A DNA stretch of 64,000 nucleotides. Origin: Paenibacillus turicensis (GTDB lineage: Bacteria; Bacillota; Bacilli; Paenibacillales; Paenibacillaceae). Location: assembly GCF_017873435.1 (NCBI RefSeq), contig NZ_JAGGKG010000006.1, positions 1-64,000 of the forward strand. Reading direction: 5' to 3'. Numbering within the stretch: position 1 is the stretch's first letter; every line of letters begins with the position of its first letter. Shown piece by piece: positions 18,154 to 27,355 of this stretch. The notes beneath the pieces are model-generated. The model did not search any database. It was not told the DNA's origin and worked only from the letters and a program-made list of their open reading frames with translations. Made by a program: the position numbers and the translations under genes.

Positions 18154-19028
18154 TACTTTTCTACCTCTGGTGTAAACACCACAAATAATTCCTTCCAATC
18201 CATAAAGCTAGCTGCTGGAGTAACCGTTGCGGTATAGGTTAATCCGTAGGAATCAACCTGAACCTCATCTACAGTCCCTATAATTACACCTCGTGGAAAA
18301 ACTCCGCCAATACCTGAGGAAACAATGGTATCCCCTTTGACTAATGTTTTAGAATCTTCAATTTTAGTCATTAAAAATTTACCCGTTGTTTTATCATACG
18401 TTTCAATCATCCCAAATACTTGGTTTTCTTTTCCTTGGGCTGTTGCTGCAATAGCGTTAGAATTAGGATCTTTTGCGTCCATGCTAGTTGCTAATTTAAC
18501 GGTAGAGGTAAAGTTGCTCACATGACTAATGACACCAACCAAGCCCTGTACAGAGGATACAGCCATCCCTTCCTTCACACCTTCACGACTGCCGATATTT
18601 AAGACAATCGTTTTATTGATTGGATCTTCATTTACACTTACGACTTGTGCAATCACCCAATCATAGTTATTAAGCTTTTTTTGCGCATCTGTAAATTTAA
18701 GCAAGGTTTGAAGTCGCTCGTTCTCCTGATCAATCCAGTTGTATTTTGCTTTATCTCTTGTGTAATGGGACAAAGCAATTTTGAGCTGTTCATTTTCTTC
18801 CTCTAGTGATTTCAAGTTTCCTATATCCTCAAAGAAGCCCGCTACATAGCTAGCAGGCTTGTAAAAGATCGATTGTACAAAACTCACCGTATCCTTTACA
18901 AATTTCTCAGGCCAGGACAATTCCTTCCTAGAGCCTAATGTAAAGCCCATCAGGGCAATAAAAATAATAAGTACCGTCAATAAAACAAATAGTCTCTTGT
19001 TGCCCAGCATCTTAAACAGTTTGAGCAC
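18153..19028 (-). CDS. mreC: Rod-shape determining protein MreC
   Basis: This 291-residue bitopic protein has one membrane segment (about 12-31), a periplasm-side coiled coil (about 70-112) and two beta domains, with the conserved GSREGVKEGMAV and ASFMDWKELFVV segments. It joins MreB filaments to wall synthases. The GTG at 19028 follows GGAGG very closely, so an internal ATG at 19010 cannot be excluded. It lies downstream of a terminator that separates it from mreB. Confidence 0.92.
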   Translation of the reverse strand: MLKLFKMLGNKRLFVLLTVLIIFIALMGFTLGSRKELSWPEKFVKDTVSFVQSIFYKPASYVAGFFEDIGNLKSLEEENEQLKIALSHYTRDKAKYNWIDQENERLQTLLKFTDAQKKLNNYDWVIAQVVSVNEDPINKTIVLNIGSREGVKEGMAVSSVQGLVGVISHVSNFTSTVKLATSMDAKDPNSNAIAATAQGKENQVFGMIETYDKTTGKFLMTKIEDSKTLVKGDTIVSSGIGGVFPRGVIIGTVDEVQVDSYGLTYTATVTPAASFMDWKELFVVFTPEVEK

Positions 19029-19089
19029 CCTCCAACCTTACAAATTGCAAAATCATTAAATGAACCAAAAAAATATAGGAAATACTTTG

Positions 19090-19126
19090 AAAAAAAACGG
19101 CAAGGCCGTCCAGGGGACGGCGCCGC
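19090..19126 (-). terminator. Terminator between mreB and mreC
   Basis: A GC-rich stem (CGGCGCCGTCC with GGACGGC..GCCG) is followed on the minus strand by eight T residues. It partly or fully uncouples mreB from mreCD-minCD-rodA. Confidence 0.88.
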
Positions 19127-19177
19127 TTTTCCAGTTTATAAAAGCATTCAACCAGTATAAGGGTGACTTCTTGATGA

Positions 19178-20212
19178 TTATCGTTTCGAACGTAAAGTGG
19201 AAGAACTTTTAGATTTAAATAGATGAATGTTGTCTAACGCACGTCCAGTTCCAATCGCAACACAATCCAGTGGATTTTCTGCAACGATGACAGGCATGCC
19301 GGTTTCACTTGCCAATAATTTATCAAGGTTGCGAAGCAAAGCACCACCACCTGTTAATACAATACCACGATCCATAATATCCGCTGCAAGCTCTGGCGGA
19401 CATTTTTCAAGTGTAACCTTCACTGCATCGACCATTGCATTTACAGTATCACTTAACGCTTCTGAAATTTCATCTGAAGTAATCGTTAATGTTTTTGGAA
19501 GTCCTGTAACAAGATCACGTCCACGAATTTCAATCGTTTCTACTTTTTCAAGTGGCATTGCAGAGCCAATTTCCATTTTCAATTGCTCTGAGGTTCTTTC
19601 CCCAATCATAAGATTATATTGGCGCTTAATGTACTGAATGATAGAATCATCCATTTCATCACCTGCCACACGAACAGATTTACTCGTTACAATCCCTCCA
19701 AGGGAAATGACTGCAACTTCTGTAGTACCGCCACCGATATCAACAACCATACTACCAGTTGGCTCCCACACAGGTAGGTCAGCACCAATTGCTGCTGCAA
19801 AAGGTTCTTCGATTGTATAAGCTTCACGCGCTCCTGCCTGCTTCGTAGCATCCTCAACGGCACGTTGCTCTACTGCTGTAATCCCAGATGGAACACAAAC
19901 CATAACGTTAGGATGGCGTTGAAATAATGAACGTTGTTTTTGTGCTTGATTAATAAAATATTTAATCATCGTTGCTGTAGTATCAAAATCAGCAATTACG
20001 CCATCTTTCATAGGGCGAATAGCACGAATATTGCCAGGTGTTCTACCAATCATCTTTTTGGCTGATTCCCCTACTGCAACAATATTTTTAGTGTCAGTAT
20101 GAATAGCTACTACCGAGGGTTCTCTTACAATAATACCTTTACCACGTGTATAGACAAGCGTATTCGCTGTCCCCAAGTCAATTCCTAAATCTTTCGTAAA
20201 GCTTCCAAACAT
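19178..20212 (-). CDS. mreB: Actin-like cell-shape protein MreB
   Basis: This 344-residue bacterial actin forms membrane-bound filaments that guide side-wall synthesis. Phosphate-1 motif [14 protein letters not shown] (from residue 8), phosphate-2 [13 protein letters not shown] and the adenosine motif [14 protein letters not shown] are intact. Length matches B. subtilis MreB (337). It follows radC after 39 bp. Confidence 0.97.
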   Translation of the reverse strand: MFGSFTKDLGIDLGTANTLVYTRGKGIIVREPSVVAIHTDTKNIVAVGESAKKMIGRTPGNIRAIRPMKDGVIADFDTTATMIKYFINQAQKQRSLFQRHPNVMVCVPSGITAVEQRAVEDATKQAGAREAYTIEEPFAAAIGADLPVWEPTGSMVVDIGGGTTEVAVISLGGIVTSKSVRVAGDEMDDSIIQYIKRQYNLMIGERTSEQLKMEIGSAMPLEKVETIEIRGRDLVTGLPKTLTITSDEISEALSDTVNAMVDAVKVTLEKCPPELAADIMDRGIVLTGGGALLRNLDKLLASETGMPVIVAENPLDCVAIGTGRALDNIHLFKSKSSSTLRSKR

Positions 20213-20251
20213 GATGTATTCTCCTTTTCCTCGTGTATCTTAGCTATTATA

Positions 20252-20941
20252 TTACATCAAGCCCTGCTCCTTCAAACTTACAAACAATCCATCTCCAATA
20301 ATGATATGATCAAGCACATCAATTCCAAGTAGTTTGCCAGCTTCACATAAGCGATTGGTAATCGATATGTCCTCAGAGCTTGGAGTTGGATCACCGCTAG
20401 GATGATTATGGACACACACAATGGAAGCACTGCTGCATTTAATCGCGGCACGAAATACTTCGCGCGGATGAACAATCGATGCATTCAGACTTCCAATTGA
20501 TAATGTTTCTTGGGCAATGATATGGTTTTTTATGTTCAAAAATAGACAAATAAAATGCTCTTTTTGTAAATAACGCAACTGCTCCATGACATAATTAGCG
20601 ATATCCTCTGGCCGACGAATCACTGTAGGATCAGGAAGCTTACTTTGCGAAATTCGATGCCCTAGCTCTATTCCTGCCTTAATTTGAATCGCTTTAGCTG
20701 GGCCAATTCCTTTTATACCTAAAAGCTCATCTAAACTAAAATCCATAAGTCCGCGAACACCTTCAGTTTCGAGCAATACACTATGTGCCAATTGAAGGGC
20801 GGATTGTTGCCTACTCCCTGTTCGAAGTAAGATTGCCAGCAGTTCTGAATGACTTAAAGCCTTAACGCCATACTGAAGCATACGTTCACGTGGACGTTCA
20901 TGCTCTGGCATATCTTTGAGTAAATGAGAAGGATAAACCAT
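20252..20941 (-). CDS. radC: RadC family JAMM-domain protein
   Basis: This protein of 229 residues has helix-hairpin-helix motifs (LLGIKGIGPAKA) and a C-terminal JAB1/MPN metalloprotease-like domain with the HNHPSGDPTPSSED zinc signature. The family was once linked to DNA repair; its biochemical role is unsettled. The ATG at 20941 has GGAG about 10 nt upstream; an ATG five codons earlier (20956) is possible. It lies between mreB and maf, as in B. subtilis. Confidence 0.93.
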   Translation of the reverse strand: MVYPSHLLKDMPEHERPRERMLQYGVKALSHSELLAILLRTGSRQQSALQLAHSVLLETEGVRGLMDFSLDELLGIKGIGPAKAIQIKAGIELGHRISQSKLPDPTVIRRPEDIANYVMEQLRYLQKEHFICLFLNIKNHIIAQETLSIGSLNASIVHPREVFRAAIKCSSASIVCVHNHPSGDPTPSSEDISITNRLCEAGKLLGIDVLDHIIIGDGLFVSLKEQGLM

Positions 20942-21024
20942 AATTAACATCTCCATTTCCGAATGTAAAATAAGACATACATTTCGGAAGGATATGCTTT
21001 ACCACTTCCATTTTTTTGTGGTGA

Positions 21025-21168
21025 CTATGCTAAAACATGTATATTATATTTTTTTAGCATATCGCTAAGTAATGATAAGGGCAAACCAACGACATTAAAA
21101 TAACAGCCCTCAATCCCTGTAACGATAGAGGCGCCTAAGCCTTGAATTCCATAACCTCCGGCTTTGTA
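21025..21168 (-). pseudogene. maf: 3' remnant of maf, split by element insertion
   Basis: On the minus strand this encodes [13 protein letters not shown] (a hallmark of Maf nucleotide pyrophosphatases), then [14 protein letters not shown] and a TAG stop at 21025-21027. Only about the last 47 codons of a roughly 190-codon gene are present. Upstream of the KAG codons the reading becomes unrelated recombinase sequence, and no start codon serves the fragment. The location after radC is where maf lies in B. subtilis. The missing 5' part should be at the other end of the element, right of this window. Confidence 0.88.
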
Positions 21169-22958
21169 GTGAACGATGGTACTTTTAAGCCGACAGTATC
21201 ATTGACGAGTTCCCCTCCATAAAAGTTTGACGCTAGAGTAGAAACTAATGTTTTGATTACCGCCCCCGCTTTATAAGTAACGGTGGCTTTAAAGCCGCCA
21301 CCGTTACCATCAGGGTCATGATCCCCACCTTCGTACTGTAGCAATTTCTCAATATTGGCTTTCAAGTAAATTGTAGGTTCTCCGTTTTCGTTGACAATTA
21401 TTTTATCAACCAACAAACCAAGATCCTTACGATCAAACATCTCTTTTCCGATAAGTTCATCAAGAACGCTCAAAGCAGTAACTGAACCTTCATGAAACCT
21501 CGAAGATTGCTTTTTGATTTCAGTTAAATCATCAATCTGCCTTTGAATATCTTTGATTAGCAAACGCTTCTCAGCTTCAATTTCTGCATATGTTTCTAAG
21601 ATAATTTCCTCATCTTCGGGGCGTCGAGCAACTTCATTTATCCTCTGCTTCATTGTTACTTTCAGTTCATCAGAAAGTTGCTTTAGACTTGAATTTAGCC
21701 TCTGGAGGGATTTATCTAGATTGTCAGTTCTCTTCACCTGATCTTTCAATTTACCATCAAAACCACTAATTGCATCGCTTAGTTTTTCTCTGAGGACAAC
21801 AAGGTGGGCTTTTATTGCAAGCAGCAATGTTCGATCTAAGATGTAATGTGTTGTACAAGCTATTTTACCTACTCTTCTGTACGTCCCGCATATGTAGGAC
21901 TTATGTTTACCTTCCTTATTAAGTGCAACAAAACCGCGTCCGCAATCGGCACAAACAAGAAAGCCAGTGAATAGGTTTACATGCTTATGTCCCGAACCTC
22001 TATAATGCATGGTGAGACGTTTTTCAGCAATCTCCTGTGCAAGTTCGAAATCCTCTACACTTACCAGAGGTTCGTGATTATTTGCAAACACATAGTGCTG
22101 AGATGGATCGACCCTCAGAATTTTCCCGTTGATCTCAGCAAGCTTATATTTACCTTGTCGAAGTACTCCAATGTAAAAGTCATTTCTTACGATTCTTTGA
22201 ACCATTCGCTGAACCCAAACATGTGTAACATCTTTTTTGTAAACTTTACCTTCAGCTTCCTTGTTTCTTTGGATAACCATTGATGGAGTAGGTACTTCGT
22301 TTTCAGTCAGGTAAATACAAATTTTTCTGTAGCCGTCACCTTGTAAATACATTTCGAAGATCTTCTTAACTACCCAAGCAGTCTCTTCATCAATAATTAC
22401 TTTCTCTCGGTCAAGCGAATCTCTCTTGTAGCCGTAAGGGACTGCTGACAAATACTTGCCATCAATCATTTTTGTCTTGTTGTTATCTTTTATTTTGGTG
22501 CTTATATCTTTGACATACCTCTCATTATACCACGTTTTAATTCCAAGTATCGAGTCATCATCAACAAATGAGTCGTAGCTATCACTTATTAGAATTACTC
22601 GAACACCTAGCCTTTTCATATCTTCGAGAAACAGCAATGTATAAGCATTATGCCGCCCGATTCGTGATATGTCCTTTACCAAAAGTACTACTTGATACCC
22701 ATTTTCAATTGCAAAATTAATATCTTCTAACATCCGATTAAAATCAGGTCTGTTGAATGAATATCCGCTGTAATTATCATCTTCGTACAAATACTTTTCA
22801 GAAATTTCTTTTCCAAAAACCTCTTTTGCATGATTTGCAATTATCTTCTTTTGGGCAATAATTGTAGCATAATTCTTTCTATCTTCATCGCGGCTAATAC
22901 GTGTATAACCAATCAACAAACACTTATCTCCAGAATTTACAACCTTAAAATTAGTCAT
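21135..22958 (-). CDS. Large serine recombinase (element integrase)
   Basis: This 607-residue site-specific recombinase very likely integrated the element into maf. The N-terminal resolvase domain (about 14-165) has YTRISRDE with the catalytic S22, an [13 protein letters not shown] segment and KDISRIGR. A recombinase domain follows, then a zinc ribbon (CADCG ... CGT, about 345-380), a coiled coil (about 395-470) and a C-terminal tail. The ATG has GGGG 8 nt upstream. The final residues (about PEVMEFKA) and the TAG stop are read from maf sequence in another frame, so the integrated form of the protein ends in host-derived residues; the excised circle should encode a different tail. Confidence 0.95.
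   Translation of the reverse strand: MTNFKVVNSGDKCLLIGYTRISRDEDRKNYATIIAQKKIIANHAKEVFGKEISEKYLYEDDNYSGYSFNRPDFNRMLEDINFAIENGYQVVLLVKDISRIGRHNAYTLLFLEDMKRLGVRVILISDSYDSFVDDDSILGIKTWYNERYVKDISTKIKDNNKTKMIDGKYLSAVPYGYKRDSLDREKVIIDEETAWVVKKIFEMYLQGDGYRKICIYLTENEVPTPSMVIQRNKEAEGKVYKKDVTHVWVQRMVQRIVRNDFYIGVLRQGKYKLAEINGKILRVDPSQHYVFANNHEPLVSVEDFELAQEIAEKRLTMHYRGSGHKHVNLFTGFLVCADCGRGFVALNKEGKHKSYICGTYRRVGKIACTTHYILDRTLLLAIKAHLVVLREKLSDAISGFDGKLKDQVKRTDNLDKSLQRLNSSLKQLSDELKVTMKQRINEVARRPEDEEIILETYAEIEAEKRLLIKDIQRQIDDLTEIKKQSSRFHEGSVTALSVLDELIGKEMFDRKDLGLLVDKIIVNENGEPTIYLKANIEKLLQYEGGDHDPDGNGGGFKATVTYKAGAVIKTLVSTLASNFYGGELVNDTVGLKVPSFTTKPEVMEFKA
21150..21170. other. Probable attachment-site junction (att) in maf
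   Basis: Maf-coding sequence (KAGGYG codons) ends and recombinase-specific sequence begins here; the Maf family normally has an Asp before KAG, whereas this junction gives HYKAG. The crossover dinucleotide of the serine recombinase should lie in or next to this interval. The partner junction is outside the window, so the exact core cannot be read. Confidence 0.7.
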
Positions 22959-22997
22959 ATTTGATACCCCATTTCTTATATTTTCATTGGATTTGGG

Positions 22998-23240
22998 TCA
23001 TTGTACCTTGGTATCGAAAACTGGTTCAACATTGTTTTTGAGTGCATTTTGAAGCACTAATTTTTCAAGATCAACAAGGACATCATCAGTCCCAGAAACG
23101 AATGTGATTAGTTTATAGGACTTGAATTTTCTGGTCTTGAGATCTTCCTTGAGTTCCAAAAATTCCGCCGAATCCTTATCCTGCTCAGTCATCCAGACAT
23201 ACACCAACTTATTTGCATTATCCATCTTCACTTTAATCAA
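22998..23240 (-). CDS. Small protein beside the integrase
   Basis: This is an 80-residue charged protein of unknown family. It is mainly polar, with a predicted central strand-helix stretch (LITFVSGTDDVLVDLEKLVLQNAL). The TTG start has GGAGGTG 8 nt upstream and overlaps the stop of the preceding small frame (TTGA), which suggests coupled translation. It ends 39 bp before the integrase start. Small proteins in this place can be directionality factors or regulators of a serine integrase; that role is only inferred. Confidence 0.6.
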   Translation of the reverse strand: MIKVKMDNANKLVYVWMTEQDKDSAEFLELKEDLKTRKFKSYKLITFVSGTDDVLVDLEKLVLQNALKNNVEPVFDTKVQ

Positions 23241-23344
23241 GATAATGCACCTCCAATGACCCGCAACACTGACATGTTGGAATACCAGACCTTGGAGAGG
23301 AAGGACTTTCTTGACTCGATTGACTTACTAATGACTACAGACAT
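23237..23344 (-). CDS. Possible 35-residue leader peptide gene
   Basis: This short frame starts at an ATG preceded by GGAG at 8 nt and its TGA overlaps the TTG start of the next gene. The product is basic and serine-rich with no recognised domain. Good initiation signals and coupling are the only support; it may serve mainly to bring ribosomes to the downstream gene. Confidence 0.4.
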   Translation of the reverse strand: MSVVISKSIESRKSFLSKVWYSNMSVLRVIGGALS

Positions 23345-23469
23345 GTTTAACACTCCGTTTGCACGATATTTGGAGCGGTAACTCCATGCCTGCTTGTTAA
23401 GGACTCTTGAAAAATATCCGTAACACGAAATCAACTCAATTACAGGTAAAGATTAATTAGACTCAAATA

Positions 23470-23518
23470 AAAAAAGCACTCACTTCCTGACAAGAAACAG
23501 TCAGAGAAATAAGTGCTT
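23470..23518 (-). terminator. Terminator after the helicase gene
   Basis: Long arms AAGCACTTATTTCTCTGAC / GTCAGGAAGTGAGTGCTT (with mismatches) are followed on the minus strand by seven T residues, shortly after the stop at 23584. Confidence 0.88.
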
Positions 23519-23583
23519 CATAATTGAAATTCTACAAAATAGAGCTTTCCTCCTTAAGCTCGCAAGCGAGCTACTTCAAAAAC

Positions 23584-25014
23584 TCACTCCGGATAATAAA
23601 AGTAAATCCCGAGCCCTTCGACATAATAATCACCGTTGATTTTCTTCTCGCGAACTTTAATGCCTTTCTCGATGAGAACTCTGCTGAACATCTCCCAAAA
23701 CTTTGTTGAGCCTATGGACTTCACATTGTCCAAACCGTTATTTTCAGCCCATCTAGAAAAATCACGCTTGAAATCTGATCTTAAGGTCACTTCACCTTCA
23801 TCCCAATATACCCGCGCATTGAAATACTCGGGAATTGGGTTTTGACTGACCTTATAATCCTCTAATGCTTTTTCACACACTTTACTCTCGGTCAAATTAA
23901 AGTTGTTTTCGATTAAACGAGCCAAACCTTTCATTGCAAAATTCAGTATGCCTGGTAATTCTGTCAGCAACTTATCGAGCAAAGACTTGTCCATGTAGCT
24001 TACCCCCTCAATAGGAGCTTCCCCTGCTCGCAACTCCCGATAAATTTTGTTGAACGGAATGATTTGAAGCCTGCGGAAATACCCATTCGTTAAGTCATTG
24101 GAATCCATCATACTGTTCAGCAACACAATCGTCTTTGCAAATAATCGTGTATTGAAAGAAGCCTTAAACTTCTGCTCGACGTTTACCGCATCTCCACCAG
24201 TTAAGATTTTAAAGTTCTGAGTATTGAACTTCCGATCAAATTCATTTTCGGTCGAAACGTTCACCAATTTTCCCGGAAGGTTCTGCATTCCAAAACGACC
24301 GCCTAAATCTTTCAACGAAACATTTGACACATTTCCGATTCCGATTAGGTGACGGATGACTTCTGATAATACACTCTTACCATTTGATCCTGAACCAATG
24401 AAGAAGAATGCCTTTTGAATCTTAATGTCCGGTATGAAGCAGTAACCCATTATTTCCTGAACAAGCATGATACGCTCCCTATCACCTTCAAAGATGTCGA
24501 ATAGGAATTCTTCAAACTTCGGACACGATGCTGATCCGTCATATTCAATCGGAGTTTGAATGGTGGATAAGTAGCTTGGGTCATGATTAATAATTTCCAT
24601 CGAATAAAGATTTAACATACCATTCGTTAAGTTTATAAGCCCCTTTTCGGGATTCATTTCTTCAACAAATGGTATCTCTCTCCTTAAAGCCTCGAAGTAC
24701 TCACCCTCCCATTTCCGACACCAGATATCCGTTTTTGCTTCATGAATAATGCCGCGGCAGATTGCCTTTAACATCCTATCGTTCATTTCGATGTAATACC
24801 CCTTATTACAGTAAGCATAGATCTGTGCATTACCAAGCTGAACTAAATGCATTCGACCTAATGTATATCTGGCAAAGGTATTTGCGTTCATTTCTAAATC
24901 TTTCTTCCCATAAGATATTCCCCGTTCCTTAAGAGCCAGTCGCTCATCGAGCTGTTCTACAATTGGTGAAACACAGGATTTCATGACTTCAAGAGTTTGA
25001 TATGATGCTGCCAT
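23584..25014 (-). CDS. P4/D5-type superfamily 3 helicase (replication protein)
   Basis: This 476-residue protein resembles the D5/P4 family of phage and plasmid replication proteins, which combine a D5_N region with an SF3 helicase. The Walker A loop FFIGSGSNGKSV (about 205-214), the TGGDAVNVEQKF stretch and the RLFAKTIVLLNSM (Walker C-like) segment are seen. The usual N-terminal primase domain is absent, so the protein is a helicase-only form or works with a separate primase. I use the ATG at 25014 (AAAGGTG upstream); an upstream frame extends 11 codons. It implies that the element can replicate by itself after excision. Confidence 0.85.
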   Translation of the reverse strand: MAASYQTLEVMKSCVSPIVEQLDERLALKERGISYGKKDLEMNANTFARYTLGRMHLVQLGNAQIYAYCNKGYYIEMNDRMLKAICRGIIHEAKTDIWCRKWEGEYFEALRREIPFVEEMNPEKGLINLTNGMLNLYSMEIINHDPSYLSTIQTPIEYDGSASCPKFEEFLFDIFEGDRERIMLVQEIMGYCFIPDIKIQKAFFFIGSGSNGKSVLSEVIRHLIGIGNVSNVSLKDLGGRFGMQNLPGKLVNVSTENEFDRKFNTQNFKILTGGDAVNVEQKFKASFNTRLFAKTIVLLNSMMDSNDLTNGYFRRLQIIPFNKIYRELRAGEAPIEGVSYMDKSLLDKLLTELPGILNFAMKGLARLIENNFNLTESKVCEKALEDYKVSQNPIPEYFNARVYWDEGEVTLRSDFKRDFSRWAENNGLDNVKSIGSTKFWEMFSRVLIEKGIKVREKKINGDYYVEGLGIYFYYPE

Positions 25015-25130
25015 TTTAAGCACACCTTTCTCGGGTTTGTATATCACTCTCCGAGACTCTTGAGCACTTTCCCAATTTTCGTCTCAACTCCTGCATAAAA
25101 AAAAAATGACCCTAATTTATTTTGGATGAA

Positions 25131-25168
25131 TAAAAACAGTGTAGACCACCAAAGGTATTCTACACTGT
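25131..25168 (-). terminator. Terminator after the 25179-27225 gene pair
   Basis: A perfect 10-bp inverted repeat ACAGTGTAGA / TCTACACTGT (25136-25145, 25159-25168) is followed on the minus strand by TTTTTATTC. Confidence 0.88.
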
Positions 25169-25178
25169 AGTCAGGTTT

Positions 25179-25892
25179 TTATTTGGATGTTAAATGCAGT
25201 TCCCTCATGCTTTGTGCTTTCCGCTTCTTGCCTTCTTCTCTCTTTTTCAGTAGATGCTCCAGTAATGGACCATACTTATCTGCGTACTTCGGTATTACCT
25301 TCCATTCACCTTGAACTTTCTTGTCGATTGGGATGATCTGTTCAGTAATTGGAACAACATCTTCTCTATAACCTGATTTGTTCTTGGGCTTATTTCTCTT
25401 AAATTGAATCGATGGTGTGGGTAACTTGGCGTCTCCTTTTTCAAATGCTTTCAAATATAAGGAAACATAGCCACCTCTAGGATCATCATTAGCTTCAAAA
25501 AAACCAGCGTACTCATCCCTTAACATCAGGAACATAAACTCGTAATAGGTAAGATCAAACTTTTCATTTGCTTTTACTTTACGTTTTCCGATCTGATCTT
25601 TACTTATTCCCGTATACTTATCCAAACGAACATCAATGACAGGAACATCGTCAATATCTACATCAGAGATCAAGGTGATACCTACCTTTGTAGGACATGG
25701 TTCAGATTTCCTCACACCATCTGCGACATTACGCTTTGACTTAAATGATTGAAATCCGAGTAAAGTAACAAAATGTAGAGTATGAGACAATGAACATAAA
25801 TTCTCTTTTCGACTCTTTGGCATATCCGCTATTATCTGATGACCGATTTCTAGAAATCTTGAATTATATTTTGTTTTCTTACCAGCACCCAT
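25179..25892 (-). CDS. Hypothetical protein, 237 residues
   Basis: I do not recognise this family. The protein is basic, starts MGAGKKTKYNSRF, has a segment rich in Asp (ISDVDIDDVPVIDVRL) in the middle and a highly charged C-terminal helix (HLLKKREEGKKRKAQ). There is no signal peptide or membrane segment. GGAGGGG precedes the ATG. Its start lies 1 nt after the stop of the 452-codon gene upstream, so the two are one operon between two terminators and probably act together. DNA or RNA binding is possible from the basic character but not shown. Confidence 0.7.
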   Translation of the reverse strand: MGAGKKTKYNSRFLEIGHQIIADMPKSRKENLCSLSHTLHFVTLLGFQSFKSKRNVADGVRKSEPCPTKVGITLISDVDIDDVPVIDVRLDKYTGISKDQIGKRKVKANEKFDLTYYEFMFLMLRDEYAGFFEANDDPRGGYVSLYLKAFEKGDAKLPTPSIQFKRNKPKNKSGYREDVVPITEQIIPIDKKVQGEWKVIPKYADKYGPLLEHLLKKREEGKKRKAQSMRELHLTSK

Positions 25893-25893
25893 T

Positions 25894-27225
25894 TTACCCC
25901 TCCTTCGGATCTAATAATTTAATCGAGTATCCTGGCTTTCTGTTTTTTGAATAATAATACTTCTCTAGGAACCTATCTTTTTTATACTCAACATTGTAAT
26001 CTTCGAACACATGATAGACCGTATCAATTGTTGAGAAGAAGGCTAGTTTGTCTCCTTCATTTGTGGGAATGAACTGATAGCTTCCATCTGTTTCAAATAA
26101 TTGTTGAAGAAAATTATTTTCATTGTATGTATACCGCTCTACACCAAAATCATTTAGATTGAACTTTACTGTCTTTCCAAAAAAGTAAGTCTCTTGATCG
26201 TATCTCATAATTTTATCTTCTCGATGACTTATAAGAGTTCGATTCCCTTTTTCCCTTACATACGTAGGTATCTTTTGGGCTACACGCAATTCTTCGGGAA
26301 TTGAATTTATGGCTTCAATTTCAATTTCCTCTGTCAATCGCGTCTTGACTCTTGGATAGTATGTTAATGAGATAGAGTCTTCATCAAACCCTTCAATTAC
26401 TGCAGGGTAGCACTCAGAAAGTTTACCCGGATTGGACTCCGTTGCACCTATACGTTCATACAGCAGTACGACATCACCTATCTCGAATTCGCTTGTAAGA
26501 TATTGAAACTTTTCTGCTTTATTGTAGAATCGGTTCATCCATCCCCGCTGTCTGAATTGCATAACGAAAGCTATCCAATCAAATTGATGCTCTTTAATTT
26601 CGGATGGACCATCTGCGGCTTCATTATAGAATTTATCAAGTTGTATTTTATCTGTGCTCGATTCTTCAAGATACCTTATCTCGACTAATCCATCGAGCAA
26701 ACTATTTCCGAATCGCATAAGGATGTAAAGATCCACATATTCGAAACCATCAGGATAAACTGCCCCATGATCAATTATTAATTTCGGAATAGGTTTGTTG
26801 ACCTTAGCACTTCTTACCATGATATAAGCAATTAAGCTGATGTATCCTGCAGATTTTTTACTTGAAGCATTCAAGACTTGATTAGCCATAATATCTGATT
26901 GCAGTTCAAACACTACTTCATCATCGGTATCTTTCTTAAAGTAGACTCCCTCAACCGATTTTGTAAAGAAGTTCCTATCGGAGTAAGGTTTCAATGTCCC
27001 GATTGGTTTGAACCCCACATCAAGCCCGTTTGTTACCACGAAACTGAAGTGTTCACCGATGAGCAATTCCTCTGAAATTGTTACATCGGACAAAACCAAT
27101 TTCTTCTTAAGCAAGGTTTGGGCATACTTGTCGAGTTCATAGGCAAGCAGAAGCTCCGAACCTGTATAAATAGTGGTTACTTTCTTGTCTAAAGGTAATA
27201 ATTCGTTTAATCTTATGACATCCAT
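25894..27225 (-). CDS. Hypothetical protein, 443 residues
   Basis: The family is unknown. The product is soluble and acidic with alternating beta-type segments. A stretch FEIGDVVLLYERIG ... YPAVIEGFDEDSISLTYYP (about 265-315) looks like a small beta-barrel binding module. I use the ATG at 27225 because AAAGGAG lies upstream; the frame is open nine codons further. It forms a tight operon with the 237-residue gene downstream (1-nt gap). The pairing and the isolation between terminators suggest a two-component cargo module of the element. Confidence 0.7.
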   Translation of the reverse strand: MDVIRLNELLPLDKKVTTIYTGSELLLAYELDKYAQTLLKKKLVLSDVTISEELLIGEHFSFVVTNGLDVGFKPIGTLKPYSDRNFFTKSVEGVYFKKDTDDEVVFELQSDIMANQVLNASSKKSAGYISLIAYIMVRSAKVNKPIPKLIIDHGAVYPDGFEYVDLYILMRFGNSLLDGLVEIRYLEESSTDKIQLDKFYNEAADGPSEIKEHQFDWIAFVMQFRQRGWMNRFYNKAEKFQYLTSEFEIGDVVLLYERIGATESNPGKLSECYPAVIEGFDEDSISLTYYPRVKTRLTEEIEIEAINSIPEELRVAQKIPTYVREKGNRTLISHREDKIMRYDQETYFFGKTVKFNLNDFGVERYTYNENNFLQQLFETDGSYQFIPTNEGDKLAFFSTIDTVYHVFEDYNVEYKKDRFLEKYYYSKNRKPGYSIKLLDPKEG

Positions 27226-27305
27226 TTTCAATTCTCCTTTCACATGAAGCAATCATTGGTAGTATTCTCTATATTTTAACCCATCGATAGTTTTGGCTCA
27301 ATTAT

Positions 27306-27337
27306 AGAAAAACCACCTTCCAATCGGATAAGTGGTT
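27306..27337 (-). terminator. Terminator after the nuclease-like gene
   Basis: AACCACTT / AAGGTGGTT arms (27330-27337, 27311-27319) are followed by TTTTTC on the minus strand, 20 nt past the stop at 27356. Confidence 0.75.
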
Positions 27338-27355
27338 ACGACCTGTTTCCAATCT

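Noticed and set aside
21135..22958. Developmental excision element considered, like the sigK intervening sequence
   Set aside because: Maf is not a mother-cell sporulation gene of the sigK type, and nothing here shows sporulation control of the integrase. It remains possible but unsupported.
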